From Secundilactobacillus folii (GTDB lineage Bacteria; Bacillota; Bacilli; Lactobacillales; Lactobacillaceae), in the NCBI RefSeq assembly GCF_009720675.1, contig NZ_WNJO01000006.1, positions 1 through 64,000 on the forward strand: 64,000 nucleotides of DNA, in the 5' to 3' direction. Below are positions 1 through 7,691 of the stretch, one piece after another. The notes under the pieces are model-generated. The model saw only the letters and a list, made by a program, of their open reading frames with translations. It searched no databases and was not told the origin of the DNA. Within the stretch, counting starts at the first letter, position 1, and each line of letters begins with the position of its first letter. The position numbers and the translations under genes were made by a program.

Positions 1-82
1 TTCATGTCTTCTAATATCTAAATGGTATAGAAAAAAGAGTTGGCCGGCAAGTAGCCTATCAACTCTAAATATCGTAGCACCC

Positions 83-124
83 AAAAACGCCGGTCTGCCT
101 TTTCAGGTAGGTCGGCGTTTTTAA
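83..124. terminator. Bidirectional intrinsic terminator
   Basis: A near-perfect stem, with AAAAACGCCG on the left and CGGCGTTTTT on the right, closes a short TTTC loop. There is an A-run on one side and a T-run on the other, so it can end transcription in both directions. It lies downstream of the broken minus-strand gene at 335-1028 and of whatever gene lies left of the window. Confidence 0.75.
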
Positions 125-334
125 AGTTTGAGGCTAAAGGTGGCGTTGTGAGGCTAGTATTCATCCGAGTAATTCAAGTATTTTGACGTTATCATGTCTG
201 CCGGATTGATAGGATTTTCTTGCTTGCTGACAACAGAGATGATGTATCCAGTTACGGTATTTCAAAGTCCAAGAAGCTTCCTGGCAAACTGAGTTAAGGG
301 TGTTCTGATGGCCTATTAAGAACCGCCCTCCCAA

Positions 335-1028
335 TCAATCAAACCCGGAATCAAACAACTGCTTGATCAGTATCCGCTCAAAAGTATCCTTGACACGCTT
401 GTTTAGCTTGCGGAAGGTTTCGTTATCAGGTAGTGGCATAGGCTGATAGTGAGTAGGCAAAGTCTTTAACGCCATGTGGTGCAGGTAATCGACAATCTTC
501 ATGAACTTCCACTCGCGGAACTTCATAGCGGCTTTACTATGCGGCACCATCAGCGGGACTTGTTCCTGAAAGGCGACGACTGATTGGAGCTTGCGGTATT
601 CTCAAGTTTTGCCACCAACGTTCAATCTGATCCAGGACAGGTAAGAACTCCGTTTTTGATCAACTGGCACTAACCAGAAGTCGTCACAGCAATAGGGGAT
701 CTGACGCCTGATGCCGACGCCTTCAGCGAAGCCTTTGAGGTCTTGGCGATAGTCCTAGACGAATTGTCGCGACAGACGGTTGACCAACTGGTTCGTGGGC
801 GGTTAACATTTCATGATCCGCTGACCCTTCATCACGAGGATGGTGCGGTAGTCGCTCCGGGACTCTGCGACGTTGATCATGGTGAGGACTTGGTTAAAAT
901 CTGGTAACCATCGGGGATCGTCTTGGGCGGTGCGCACATCATCCGGCTGAATATCAGTAATATCAAGGTAGCGTTGCTGACTGAGCTTTTGATAATATGA
1001 TGGAGTTACGTCCAATAAATAAAGCATA
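335..1028 (-). pseudogene. Decayed gene of unknown function
   Basis: The reading begins MLYLLDVTPSYYQKL at about 1028, just after a GGAGAC ribosome-binding site, and stops at 803. Conceptual translation in other frames continues as sensible protein: QDLKGFAEGVGIRRQIPYCC near 690-740, FWLVPVDQ near 665, and then an open stretch from 550 to 335 containing KFREWKFMKIVDYLHH. At least one stop and one or two frameshifts interrupt it. The family was not recognised. It lies head-to-tail downstream of the DUF3841-like gene at 1207-1773 and may have been co-transcribed with it. Pseudogene status is directly visible; the exact lesions need a homologue to place. Confidence 0.55.
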
Positions 1029-1206
1029 AGGTCTCCTTTAAAAATCAACTTTGAGTGATTAACAATGGCTAGACTATAACATAGGACTATACCGATTTGT
1101 ACATATTTGACTTGTAAATTGAAAAGTGGCGACAAAAAGTGAAGACTGTTTGCTTATTTAGCGTTCTCGAGGCCAGTTCGTTTAGATGGATCGGTAGCAT
1201 GAACGT

Positions 1207-1773
1207 TTATGAGGAATGGTAAACGTTGAGGATGTTTTCGGGCCGGAGATAGGGTAGGTGTGCTTGAACGACGTAGCTAGGCATGATGGCTTGGGGCATG
1301 TTGCCGGTTTGGATGTCGTCTAAGATGCGGTTTAAATCGTCTTCGGTGTACGGTGGTAGTGCTTGAACGGGTGGCATAAGGATTTGAAAGTCATTGATGT
1401 CGAGCATTAAAGGGTTGAAGAATTCGTGATTAAAGTCAACTTCCAGCAAGATGTTATCCGGATTACGTGTAAGGTGTTCCCATAAGCTGTTGATCGCGAC
1501 GTGGCGGTGAATGAAGTCTAAGAAGTTATCGGCGTGCACTTCCTCGTGGGTCTGGTAATCATAGCCCATGAAGCAAAAGATCAGGCCCTGACCGCTTTGA
1601 TCATCGGGTTGAATGGCGTTGATGGCGTTAAACGAGGTCAGAAAATAGTTGTAGAGATCACTAAGCTTGGGAATTTTATGTAAATAGTCGCTTTTTTGGA
1701 AATCCGGGTAATATATACCGTCTTGGTCTAAGATATCTAGAATTTGTTTGTTTTGCATGGTCCATAAGCTCAT
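1207..1773 (-). CDS. DUF3841-like protein
   Basis: This is a 188-residue soluble protein. It opens with MSLWTMQNKQILDILDQDG, which resembles the L-W-T-x-Q start of DUF3841 proteins. The central part (ILLEVDFNHEFFNPLMLDIN) matches the style of that family's hydrophobic core (a strand followed by D-F-D). DUF3841 has no known biochemical function. The start ATG follows a GGGGGAC ribosome-binding site at about 1780-1786. No signal peptide or membrane segment is seen. It sits upstream of a decayed gene on the same strand. Assignment is by remembered family pattern only, so an unrelated small accessory protein remains possible. Confidence 0.45.
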   Translation of the reverse strand: MSLWTMQNKQILDILDQDGIYYPDFQKSDYLHKIPKLSDLYNYFLTSFNAINAIQPDDQSGQGLIFCFMGYDYQTHEEVHADNFLDFIHRHVAINSLWEHLTRNPDNILLEVDFNHEFFNPLMLDINDFQILMPPVQALPPYTEDDLNRILDDIQTGNMPQAIMPSYVVQAHLPYLRPENILNVYHSS

Positions 1774-2058
1774 AGAAGAGTCCCCCTTTGTGTGATTGGT
1801 AGCGTTTAGTTATCTTTGATGGTAGGCTTTTTGGCGGGGAATTGCTAGTAGATTTTGGGAGTTGTTGGGGTATTTAGATGCGTGAGTGGGCTTGTGGGGT
1901 GCCAGTGTGTCGACAGGGTGAATCCGTTCGGGCAGGGCAGGGGTATTTGTGAGATAAAGTTATAAAATAATTTCATCATGAGATAATTTAATAGGTATAC
2001 TAGGAATAGATTCGTTTGATTTAGTGTCATGATCCAAAACAGTCTAGGGGGATTTCAG
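1774..2058. other. Intergenic, divergent genes
   Basis: This 285-bp AT-rich gap separates two divergent genes (1207-1773 on minus, 2059-2547 on plus) and must hold both promoters. No clean -35/-10 pair, repeat or operator could be picked out by eye. Confidence 0.4.
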
Positions 2059-2547
2059 ATGAGAAATAAAGTCATCACGGGTTTGGTAGCGGCGAGTGCG
2101 CTTTTTGCCTTTGATTTCAGCGGGGTAACAGCGAATGCGAAGGCTTCAGGCACAACACCTAAGACGGTCCGCGGAACGTTCTATAGTTATCTGGGCAAGT
2201 CAAAGTGGGGCGTCATTAAGATCAATGTCCACTCTGCATCTACTTATACGTCAAAGTCGGGGGTTAAACCCAAGCCGTTTAAAATTTCTTCGACAAGTAA
2301 GAGTCGGGCCCACAAGTTGGCCTATCATGGCTTTAAGAGCGGGGGCCGGTACTACTTTTCTTTGCAGGCCCAGTTAAGTGGTGCGGAAAGTGTCTTTCCG
2401 GAAGACGGCTTCAGGCTGACCAGTCGTAAGATCAATGGTCATCGCTATAAAGTCATTCGTGGCTATCAAGGCGGCTATGGGACCGATTATATTAAGGGCC
2501 ATAAGGTGAGACATGCTTATTCGCACCGGGCGGATGCTAGTTACTGA
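2059..2547 (+). CDS. Small secreted protein, unknown function
   Basis: This 162-residue protein has a clear N-terminal signal peptide: MRNKVITGLVAASALFAF, then a cleavage-like ANAKA near residue 29. The mature part is basic (pI evidently high), rich in K, S, G and Y, with no cysteine and no transmembrane or LPXTG anchor. The start is ATG 2059, because GGGGG lies 7-9 bases upstream; a longer reading from 2029 would put hydrophilic residues in front of the signal peptide. Short basic exported proteins of this style are common in lactobacilli and often bind the wall or S-layer electrostatically. That role is inference; no domain was recognised. A terminator follows at 2622. Confidence 0.7.
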   Translation: MRNKVITGLVAASALFAFDFSGVTANAKASGTTPKTVRGTFYSYLGKSKWGVIKINVHSASTYTSKSGVKPKPFKISSTSKSRAHKLAYHGFKSGGRYYFSLQAQLSGAESVFPEDGFRLTSRKINGHRYKVIRGYQGGYGTDYIKGHKVRHAYSHRADASY

Positions 2548-2621
2548 GTGGAGGATTAGAGGAAATCGGTTTATCCAGGACAAAAAATCGGATTTGAAAT
2601 TTTTAATTCTTTGAATAAAAA

Positions 2622-2652
2622 AGGTGGATGTGAGGAGCATCCATCTTTTTAT
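2622..2652 (+). terminator. Intrinsic terminator
   Basis: The stem AGGTGGATG/CATCCATCT (one G-U pair) encloses a 7-nt loop and is followed by TTTTT. It ends the small secreted protein gene. Confidence 0.75.
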
Positions 2653-2739
2653 AATCGTTCAATTTTGTTCGATATTTCAATATATTGGCTTCTTTACCCG
2701 TAAGCAAACACAAGAATTATCTTGGATTGGTGGGTTGCT

Positions 2740-3870
2740 TTAGTGATGGTTTTTTAGTTGTACAATGTCAGCCTTAAATCGGTTTATGGGGACACCAATG
2801 ACCTGAGCTAATATTTCTGTCGGAAAAGCCACACCGTACTTGTCGTTCAGTATACCAGAAAGTTCGCGTGCCTGCAGGATGTTTGCACCCTCAAGTAGGT
2901 CTAGAGATTCGTGCAGGAGTTGAGGCTTTGATGGATTTATGATTCCGTCTAGTTTTTCTTGTTTTCGCCAACCGCGCGCGCTAATTCGCTTTTGCAAGCG
3001 TAGATATTGATCGGCGTTAATTAAGCGAAGTGACCGGGCACGATGCACCATCGCACTCGCTGCTACGTACCACTTCGTCTTGAGACGGACGTATTCGTCT
3101 AGATTCATAAGGTTTCCACTGATGGAATTCTTGAATGCTTGCGCAGGTAATAAGAATTCTGCAGCAAACTCATCTGCTTCTTTCTCCATTTGACGGTACT
3201 CCTGTGCGTCAAGAGATTGTGGCTTAATACTGTTTGAATGGAGAATAAAATGACCGAGTTCATGAGTAAGACTAAACTGTTGGCGGAAGAAAGTTGTACT
3301 GTTAGCATCTACTAGTACAACATAATAACGATGCTGGTTGATGTCAACATACCCACTGTGAGCATCGATCTTTTCTGAATCAGAATTAACTAGTGCAACC
3401 AAAATACCATGTCTTTCTAAAAGTTGAAGTACATTTTTAATTGGTTTATCGCCCAGGTTCCATAGATGACGAAGTTTCAGAGCAGCAGTTTTTGGAGATT
3501 TAGGTGTGATTTCCTTTTGAAACAGCGGAGGGAACTCGATGTGCTCACCAAACATGTCTCGAACAAGTCCAGTGGCTTTTTTATATGTCTCACTTGGCAT
3601 CTTTTCAGACTGTGTGGACGTTAGACGACTTCTAAAATAGGTTCCCTCGTCCTTATAGTCAAATTTGTTGATCCCAGTAAAAAAATCGATTGGGAATTGA
3701 AGTATTTTCACAATTTTCGGGAAGACATCTAATCCTGGTTGAGCGGTACCTCTTTCATATCGAGATATCATTTGCTTTGAAACACCGGTTTTTTCGGAAA
3801 GGCTTGTGATGGTTAGCCTACGATAGCGCCGGGCTTCTCGGAGACGGTTACCATTTATTTTAAAGCCCAT
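2740..3870 (-). CDS. XRE regulator fused to ImmA/IrrE metallopeptidase
   Basis: This is a 376-residue two-domain protein. Residues about 7-62 form an XRE helix-turn-helix (RLREARRYRRLTITSLSEKT, then SKQMISRYERG). The middle and C-terminal part carries the zinc peptidase motif HELGH at about residue 203, inside FSLTHELGHFILH, and a downstream E-A-D-E-F-A-A-E-F segment typical of ImmA/IrrE proteins (PF06114). Family members act as site-specific anti-repressor proteases, as in ICEBs1 ImmA and Deinococcus IrrE, or as the regulatory or toxin half of modules in mobile DNA. The minus-strand start ATG follows GTGAGGATG. It lies 36 bp downstream of the 3907-4590 gene on the same strand, so the two are very likely one operon. 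The target of proteolysis is not visible. Confidence 0.88.
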   Translation of the reverse strand: MGFKINGNRLREARRYRRLTITSLSEKTGVSKQMISRYERGTAQPGLDVFPKIVKILQFPIDFFTGINKFDYKDEGTYFRSRLTSTQSEKMPSETYKKATGLVRDMFGEHIEFPPLFQKEITPKSPKTAALKLRHLWNLGDKPIKNVLQLLERHGILVALVNSDSEKIDAHSGYVDINQHRYYVVLVDANSTTFFRQQFSLTHELGHFILHSNSIKPQSLDAQEYRQMEKEADEFAAEFLLPAQAFKNSISGNLMNLDEYVRLKTKWYVAASAMVHRARSLRLINADQYLRLQKRISARGWRKQEKLDGIINPSKPQLLHESLDLLEGANILQARELSGILNDKYGVAFPTEILAQVIGVPINRFKADIVQLKNHH

Positions 3871-3906
3871 AATGCAACATCCTCACTAATATTAAATTGG
3901 TTGGTA

Positions 3907-4590
3907 TTAAGCCTTCTTAATTTTAAGTTTAACCAACGGTGTTGGTTTGCTGGAATGCTTGATAGGATCGGTACCTAATGAATCATTTTCACTTGTTTCT
4001 TCCTGATCAAGAAGCATATCACTAATATCCTTGGTTTCAATCGTTGTACCGTTTTGGTCAAGAAGATAGATTGCACCACCAGTAGCAGTGTTTTCAGCGT
4101 AGTCGAAAGCGACAACGTAAACACGATCGATTTGATTAGCAAATTCACCTAACATAATGTCGCAGTCACTTTTTCGTGCCGCTTCTTCATTTTCATCAGA
4201 TTGAAATAACGATTGTTGCGTGCTAGTTGGTTTAGGGTTGAGACAAAGAAAAGAGTATAGGTAATGATGGTGACTAGAACTCTGCTTCTTAAATTTTTTT
4301 TGCAGTGCTTTTAAGTTATCATGCGACATTAGCAAGTATGCATCACGTTGGTCAGTGTCAACGATTGCTTCAAACTGCCAGATAGATTTGTGATGGACAT
4401 GGACAACTTTGATGGTTTCGTTATCGGCAAGCATGTTTGTGACAACTTGACCTCGACGTGCCCAAACAGCTTGATACAGCCCGTTATGGTTCACAGATGA
4501 GATAGAGGCATTAAAGTCAGCCAATACATCCCGAACGGTTATGGACATGGCCTCGACTACTGATCGTAGAATAATTGGATTTGGTTCCAT
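3907..4590 (-). CDS. DUF5986-like protein, partner of ImmA/IrrE gene
   Basis: This is a 227-residue soluble protein with no signal peptide. Notable segments are an N-terminal SVVEAMSITVRDVLADF, a HHHY cluster near residue 108, an acidic middle (SDENEEAARKSD) and a basic tail (LVKLKIKKA). Proteins of this size encoded directly before an XRE-ImmA gene in Firmicutes are often annotated DUF5986; I assign it on that memory and on context, not on a motif. The gene is first in an apparent two-gene operon, with AGAGG upstream of ATG 4590. The pair resembles accessory toxin/antitoxin-like or stress modules in which the metallopeptidase acts on a partner. Function is unknown. Confidence 0.5.
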   Translation of the reverse strand: MEPNPIILRSVVEAMSITVRDVLADFNASISSVNHNGLYQAVWARRGQVVTNMLADNETIKVVHVHHKSIWQFEAIVDTDQRDAYLLMSHDNLKALQKKFKKQSSSHHHYLYSFLCLNPKPTSTQQSLFQSDENEEAARKSDCDIMLGEFANQIDRVYVVAFDYAENTATGGAIYLLDQNGTTIETKDISDMLLDQEETSENDSLGTDPIKHSSKPTPLVKLKIKKA

Positions 4591-4759
4591 CGCAGAAAAA
4601 CCTCTTTTCTAATTTTATTAATCATAGTGTATCATGCCGGTTGACAAAATTCAACAAAATCCGATTATTATATGCTATACAATACGATATTCTTTATTTA
4701 ACACAGAAAATTAATGTTTTTCGTTCTGAAATTAGTAATGACATATTATTCATGGTGGT
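4591..4759. other. AT-rich spacer
   Basis: This is the promoter region of the minus-strand DUF5986-like/ImmA operon, merging into decayed DNA. It is strongly AT-rich. No convincing gene is present. Confidence 0.35.
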
Positions 4760-5375
4760 GTTGAAAGGTCAATGCTAGGAATATTAATCTAGCTGTAAGT
4801 CAAAAGCTTGCAGGATTAGCTAATGATTAGAACTTTTCATGTTCCAATGAAATTGGAAAACAAAGTTAAGACGCTATTAGTGCTGTCAAAGGTGGCACTC
4901 TTAATTTGGATAGCATAATTATATTCCAGCTATTATTTCTGAATTTTGAATTACCATGATTGTTGTGAACACTTCTATCTGCAACATTGATGTAAGTCGT
5001 TATTTTGGCTGACTGTGATATGTTCAGCCACTGATTACTTCCTCTGATTCGAAATTTCAGCAACAAGTTGACGACTACTTAACCAACAAGCAAGTAGATG
5101 TTCAGCGTAGTGTCGTTGTTCCTGATTTAAATCTTGCTGCTGAACTGATCCATTGCCAGACTGGCATTACATTCTCGGTGCAAAATACGTTGCAGAAACA
5201 AAGACTGTTCCATAACCCCGAAGTAGCAATATTTCAGATTCCAACTAACGAGATGCAGATCGATTCGGGTATTTCATTTAAATCGACTGATAATCCAGCG
5301 GTCAACCTGATGACTTCTCTGATAATGTCGAAATTAGGGAAGATAAAACAAGAGATGCCGAGGGTGTTAAAGTGA
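4760..5375 (+). pseudogene. Fossil of a LysR-type regulator
   Basis: The last ~90 codons remain open (from about 5100 to the stop at 5375). They read like the C-terminal half of a LysR effector-binding domain: VVVPDLNLAAELIHCQTGI, then LFHNPEVAIFQIP, then a closing NLMTSLIMSKLGKI helix. Upstream, in shifting frames with stops, are VKGGTLNLDSIIIF and SEFLNYH-like pieces that fit the start of the same domain. No intact helix-turn-helix remains. The call rests on the pattern of the periplasmic-binding fold C-terminus, not on alignment. The decay marks this stretch as old accessory DNA. Confidence 0.4.
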
Positions 5376-5790
5376 GCAGCGATTTACTGATTTAAAAGCG
5401 CAAAAAAACCTATTAATTTATTTGCTGATTGGTAAAATGAAAGTAAAAGGAAGTAGATTAGTGCTTAAAAATGATTGAAACTTTATTAAAGGATTCGGAA
5501 TTGAACTATCTACCACCAATATATTTATCAGATATTTCGCATCTACTGCCAATCAGAATACATCAACATACTTTTTATCCCTAGAAAAGATTGGAAATAA
5601 TTTGAAGCTAAAAAGGATTTTCTGAGCAGAGTATTATATGGATTGCAGGAGACGTTAAAAGTCATTCTAGAATCATAGTTAGACACTTGAGGATTTCTTA
5701 TAATAATGAATTAAAGATTCGCTATCGATGGAGTCAAGTAGTTTTCTAGAATTCAGTATCATTGTCGTGAAATTTTCTTGAAAATGTCGT
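5376..5790. other. Gene-poor decayed DNA
   Basis: This is AT-rich sequence with only a 37-codon open stretch from ATG 5470 (MIETLLKDSELNYLPPIYLS) behind an AGGAAG-like site. Later fragments such as WIAGDVKSHSRIIVRHLRIS (about 5638-5700) read like protein, so this may be the wreck of another gene. No family was recognised. Confidence 0.35.
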
Positions 5791-5879
5791 GTATTCCCCG
5801 TATGTGCGGGGGTGATCCTCTTTTTGCTTTAACACAGTTCTAAAACTTGCTGTTTTCCCTGCGTGTGCGGGGGTGATTC
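5791..5879 (+). CRISPR. Type I-E CRISPR remnant: two repeats, one spacer
   Basis: The two 28-nt repeats are at 5791-5818 and 5852-5879. Both have the subtype I-E layout: GTDTTCCC, then the CGYRTGTGCGGGGGTGAT core with its short GC-rich palindrome. They differ at a few positions, the second being more degenerate with CCCTGC and a terminal TTC. The single spacer is 5819-5851, exactly 33 nt, the standard I-E spacer length. The spacer is AT-rich and reads TCTTTTTGCTTTAACACAGT at its 5' end. No cas gene lies in the window. The repeat match is by remembered I-E consensus; the 28-33-28 spacing is read directly. Confidence 0.82.
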
Positions 5880-6328
5880 TATACTAGATAGACAAGGCGT
5901 TAAATAAACAATGAGCTTTTAATTAATACTTAGATAACTGAAAATACAAGAAGTTAGATAATAGTGAATTTTAGAAAGGTTTTAAAATTAAGAGGGGTTC
6001 TACGATATTTGTTGTTGGGTAGACAAGTTTATCTTGCCTATCTGGCACCAGATATTTTTTATGTTTTTTTATGATGCACAGACACAAAAAGGTGTAGTCC
6101 ACTTTGCCGTCCGCTACCACACTTCAGGAAAGATGGTGACTACACCTCATAGTTTGTAAGATTGAGATCTGACTCGGAATTGAAGATCCATACGTAAAAA
6201 TAAAGATTATAAATTTCTTGATGCTTAAAGAGCCCCTTGAAATTTAAATTACCTTAGATTAACTTTTTTGTGATTAAATCATAGGTGTCTACAAAGCAAT
6301 ATGCCCTTTGAAACTAACAAACAAATAG
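5880..6328. other. Gene-less stretch with a long-loop inverted repeat
   Basis: A 10-bp perfect inverted repeat, AGGTGTAGTC at 6090-6099 and GACTACACCT at 6138-6147, encloses a 38-nt loop. On the minus strand it is followed by TTTTT (6086-6090), so it could terminate the mcrBC transcript, although the loop is unusually long. The rest is AT-rich without a recognisable gene. Confidence 0.45.
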
Positions 6329-7681
6329 TCAAAGCTCAGTGATAAACCGAATCAATTCTTTTTCGCGCTGATGAATGATCTGTTTGAAAGTGTGATAGTC
6401 GGGTGCTTGGATGCAAACACCGATACTATAGCGGTAGATGTTAGCGGCAGGAGAGTGAATCAGTTCTAGTTTTTGATGATCTGGTTTACCAGTACCTGGG
6501 TTTAGAGTATCCGGGTAAATTAAGACCCCAGCGTTAAAGGCTAGTCGGTACATATAAGCTAAAATTTGGAGCAGATCGTCATGAACGTGGACATTATTTT
6601 TACTGAAATCCTTGTACTTGGTATCCGCAACGACTTGAAGTTGATCTTTACCAATAAAGTCGGGGTAAAAAAGGTAGTCATTATTATTAGCAAAAAGTTT
6701 CTGGGCTTTTGTCTGGTGGCGATTGTCCGGATGATCAAAGGAGGGCGCCAGTAATTTATTCACGTACTCTTCAAATAACCACGATGCATTAAAAAGAATG
6801 CCGTTCGTTTCTTCTACCGCGTTAGAATATTTGGTTGCTTGATGCTTTAAAATAGCGAGGCATAGGCGTTGTAACGGTTGATATTCCAAATAGTAAGCGT
6901 GGTGGATGGGGTGGCGTTCGTTTTGGTTAATGATTTGCCACGTGGTGTACCGTGTAAAATGATGGCCAATTTGTAAAATATGGTTTGCCAGCAGGTTCAG
7001 TTCTGGGTCCTTCGTCAGCATGGTACGAAACGGCGAGGCCTTAACTGCCTGGATGGTGGCACAGATTAAATAAATCAACCAATTATCGTCGGTATATTCG
7101 CGGGTTCGATAAGCAATTTTCCCCAAAAACGGGACGTTAGTTTTAATTTGCCGATTGATATCGATGGTCCCGCGAACGTTGCTGTCATTATGGGCAAAGG
7201 TGCGATACTGTCGAAAAAGGCCCTTGACCAGCGCTTGCTTAAAAAGTCGTGGAAAAGAGCAGATCAATAGGCTGAAGTAGGTATCGGCTCTTTCTTGCGT
7301 TGTTAGTTGTTCAATTATAGGAAAATTAAAGACACGTTCTAACATGTAGTAAAGAAAATAATCGTTAGTATCAGTACAGAAACGAGACGTGATGAAAGCT
7401 GATTGATAAGTTTCTTTTTGGTTAACCTTTTCTTTTAGTTTAACATTAATGACACCCAGATAATCGCCGACAAAAGTATCGTCAGAGCTCGTACCGGTAA
7501 ACAGCGGGGCATTGGCGTTAATAACGTCTAAATCTTGTTTGAAATACGGGAAGGTGACGATACCATCATTCTTAAGTGTGCTGAAGCTTTCATTTTTTAA
7601 GCACTCAAAAGGGTGACTAGACTTTTTGTCATCCGAATCGCTGGAGCCTGGTACCGGGGAGTTATCCTTTAATCTAATCAT
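6329..7681 (-). CDS. mcrC: McrC-like subunit of McrBC restriction system
   Basis: This is a 450-residue McrC family protein (PF10117), the nuclease partner of the McrB GTPase. The C-terminal half has a PD-(D/E)XK-type active site: YPDFIGKDQLQVVADTKYKD supplies the D and the D-x-K. The N-terminal half (GDYLGVINVKLK) is the McrB-contacting part. McrBC cuts DNA carrying modified cytosine in a preferred context. The start is the ATG at 7681: AGGAG lies 7 bases upstream, and the earlier in-frame ATGs at 7687 and 7750 are too close to it or lie inside mcrB. The gene begins 10 bp after the mcrB stop, so the two are translationally coupled. An inverted repeat near 6090-6147 may end the operon. Confidence 0.88.
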   Translation of the reverse strand: MIRLKDNSPVPGSSDSDDKKSSHPFECLKNESFSTLKNDGIVTFPYFKQDLDVINANAPLFTGTSSDDTFVGDYLGVINVKLKEKVNQKETYQSAFITSRFCTDTNDYFLYYMLERVFNFPIIEQLTTQERADTYFSLLICSFPRLFKQALVKGLFRQYRTFAHNDSNVRGTIDINRQIKTNVPFLGKIAYRTREYTDDNWLIYLICATIQAVKASPFRTMLTKDPELNLLANHILQIGHHFTRYTTWQIINQNERHPIHHAYYLEYQPLQRLCLAILKHQATKYSNAVEETNGILFNASWLFEEYVNKLLAPSFDHPDNRHQTKAQKLFANNNDYLFYPDFIGKDQLQVVADTKYKDFSKNNVHVHDDLLQILAYMYRLAFNAGVLIYPDTLNPGTGKPDHQKLELIHSPAANIYRYSIGVCIQAPDYHTFKQIIHQREKELIRFITEL

Positions 7682-7691
7682 TAGCATGCTC

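Noticed and set aside
1845-2030. 61-codon minus-strand open frame
   Set aside because: No ribosome site; low-complexity T/P tail typical of chance frames in AT-rich DNA.
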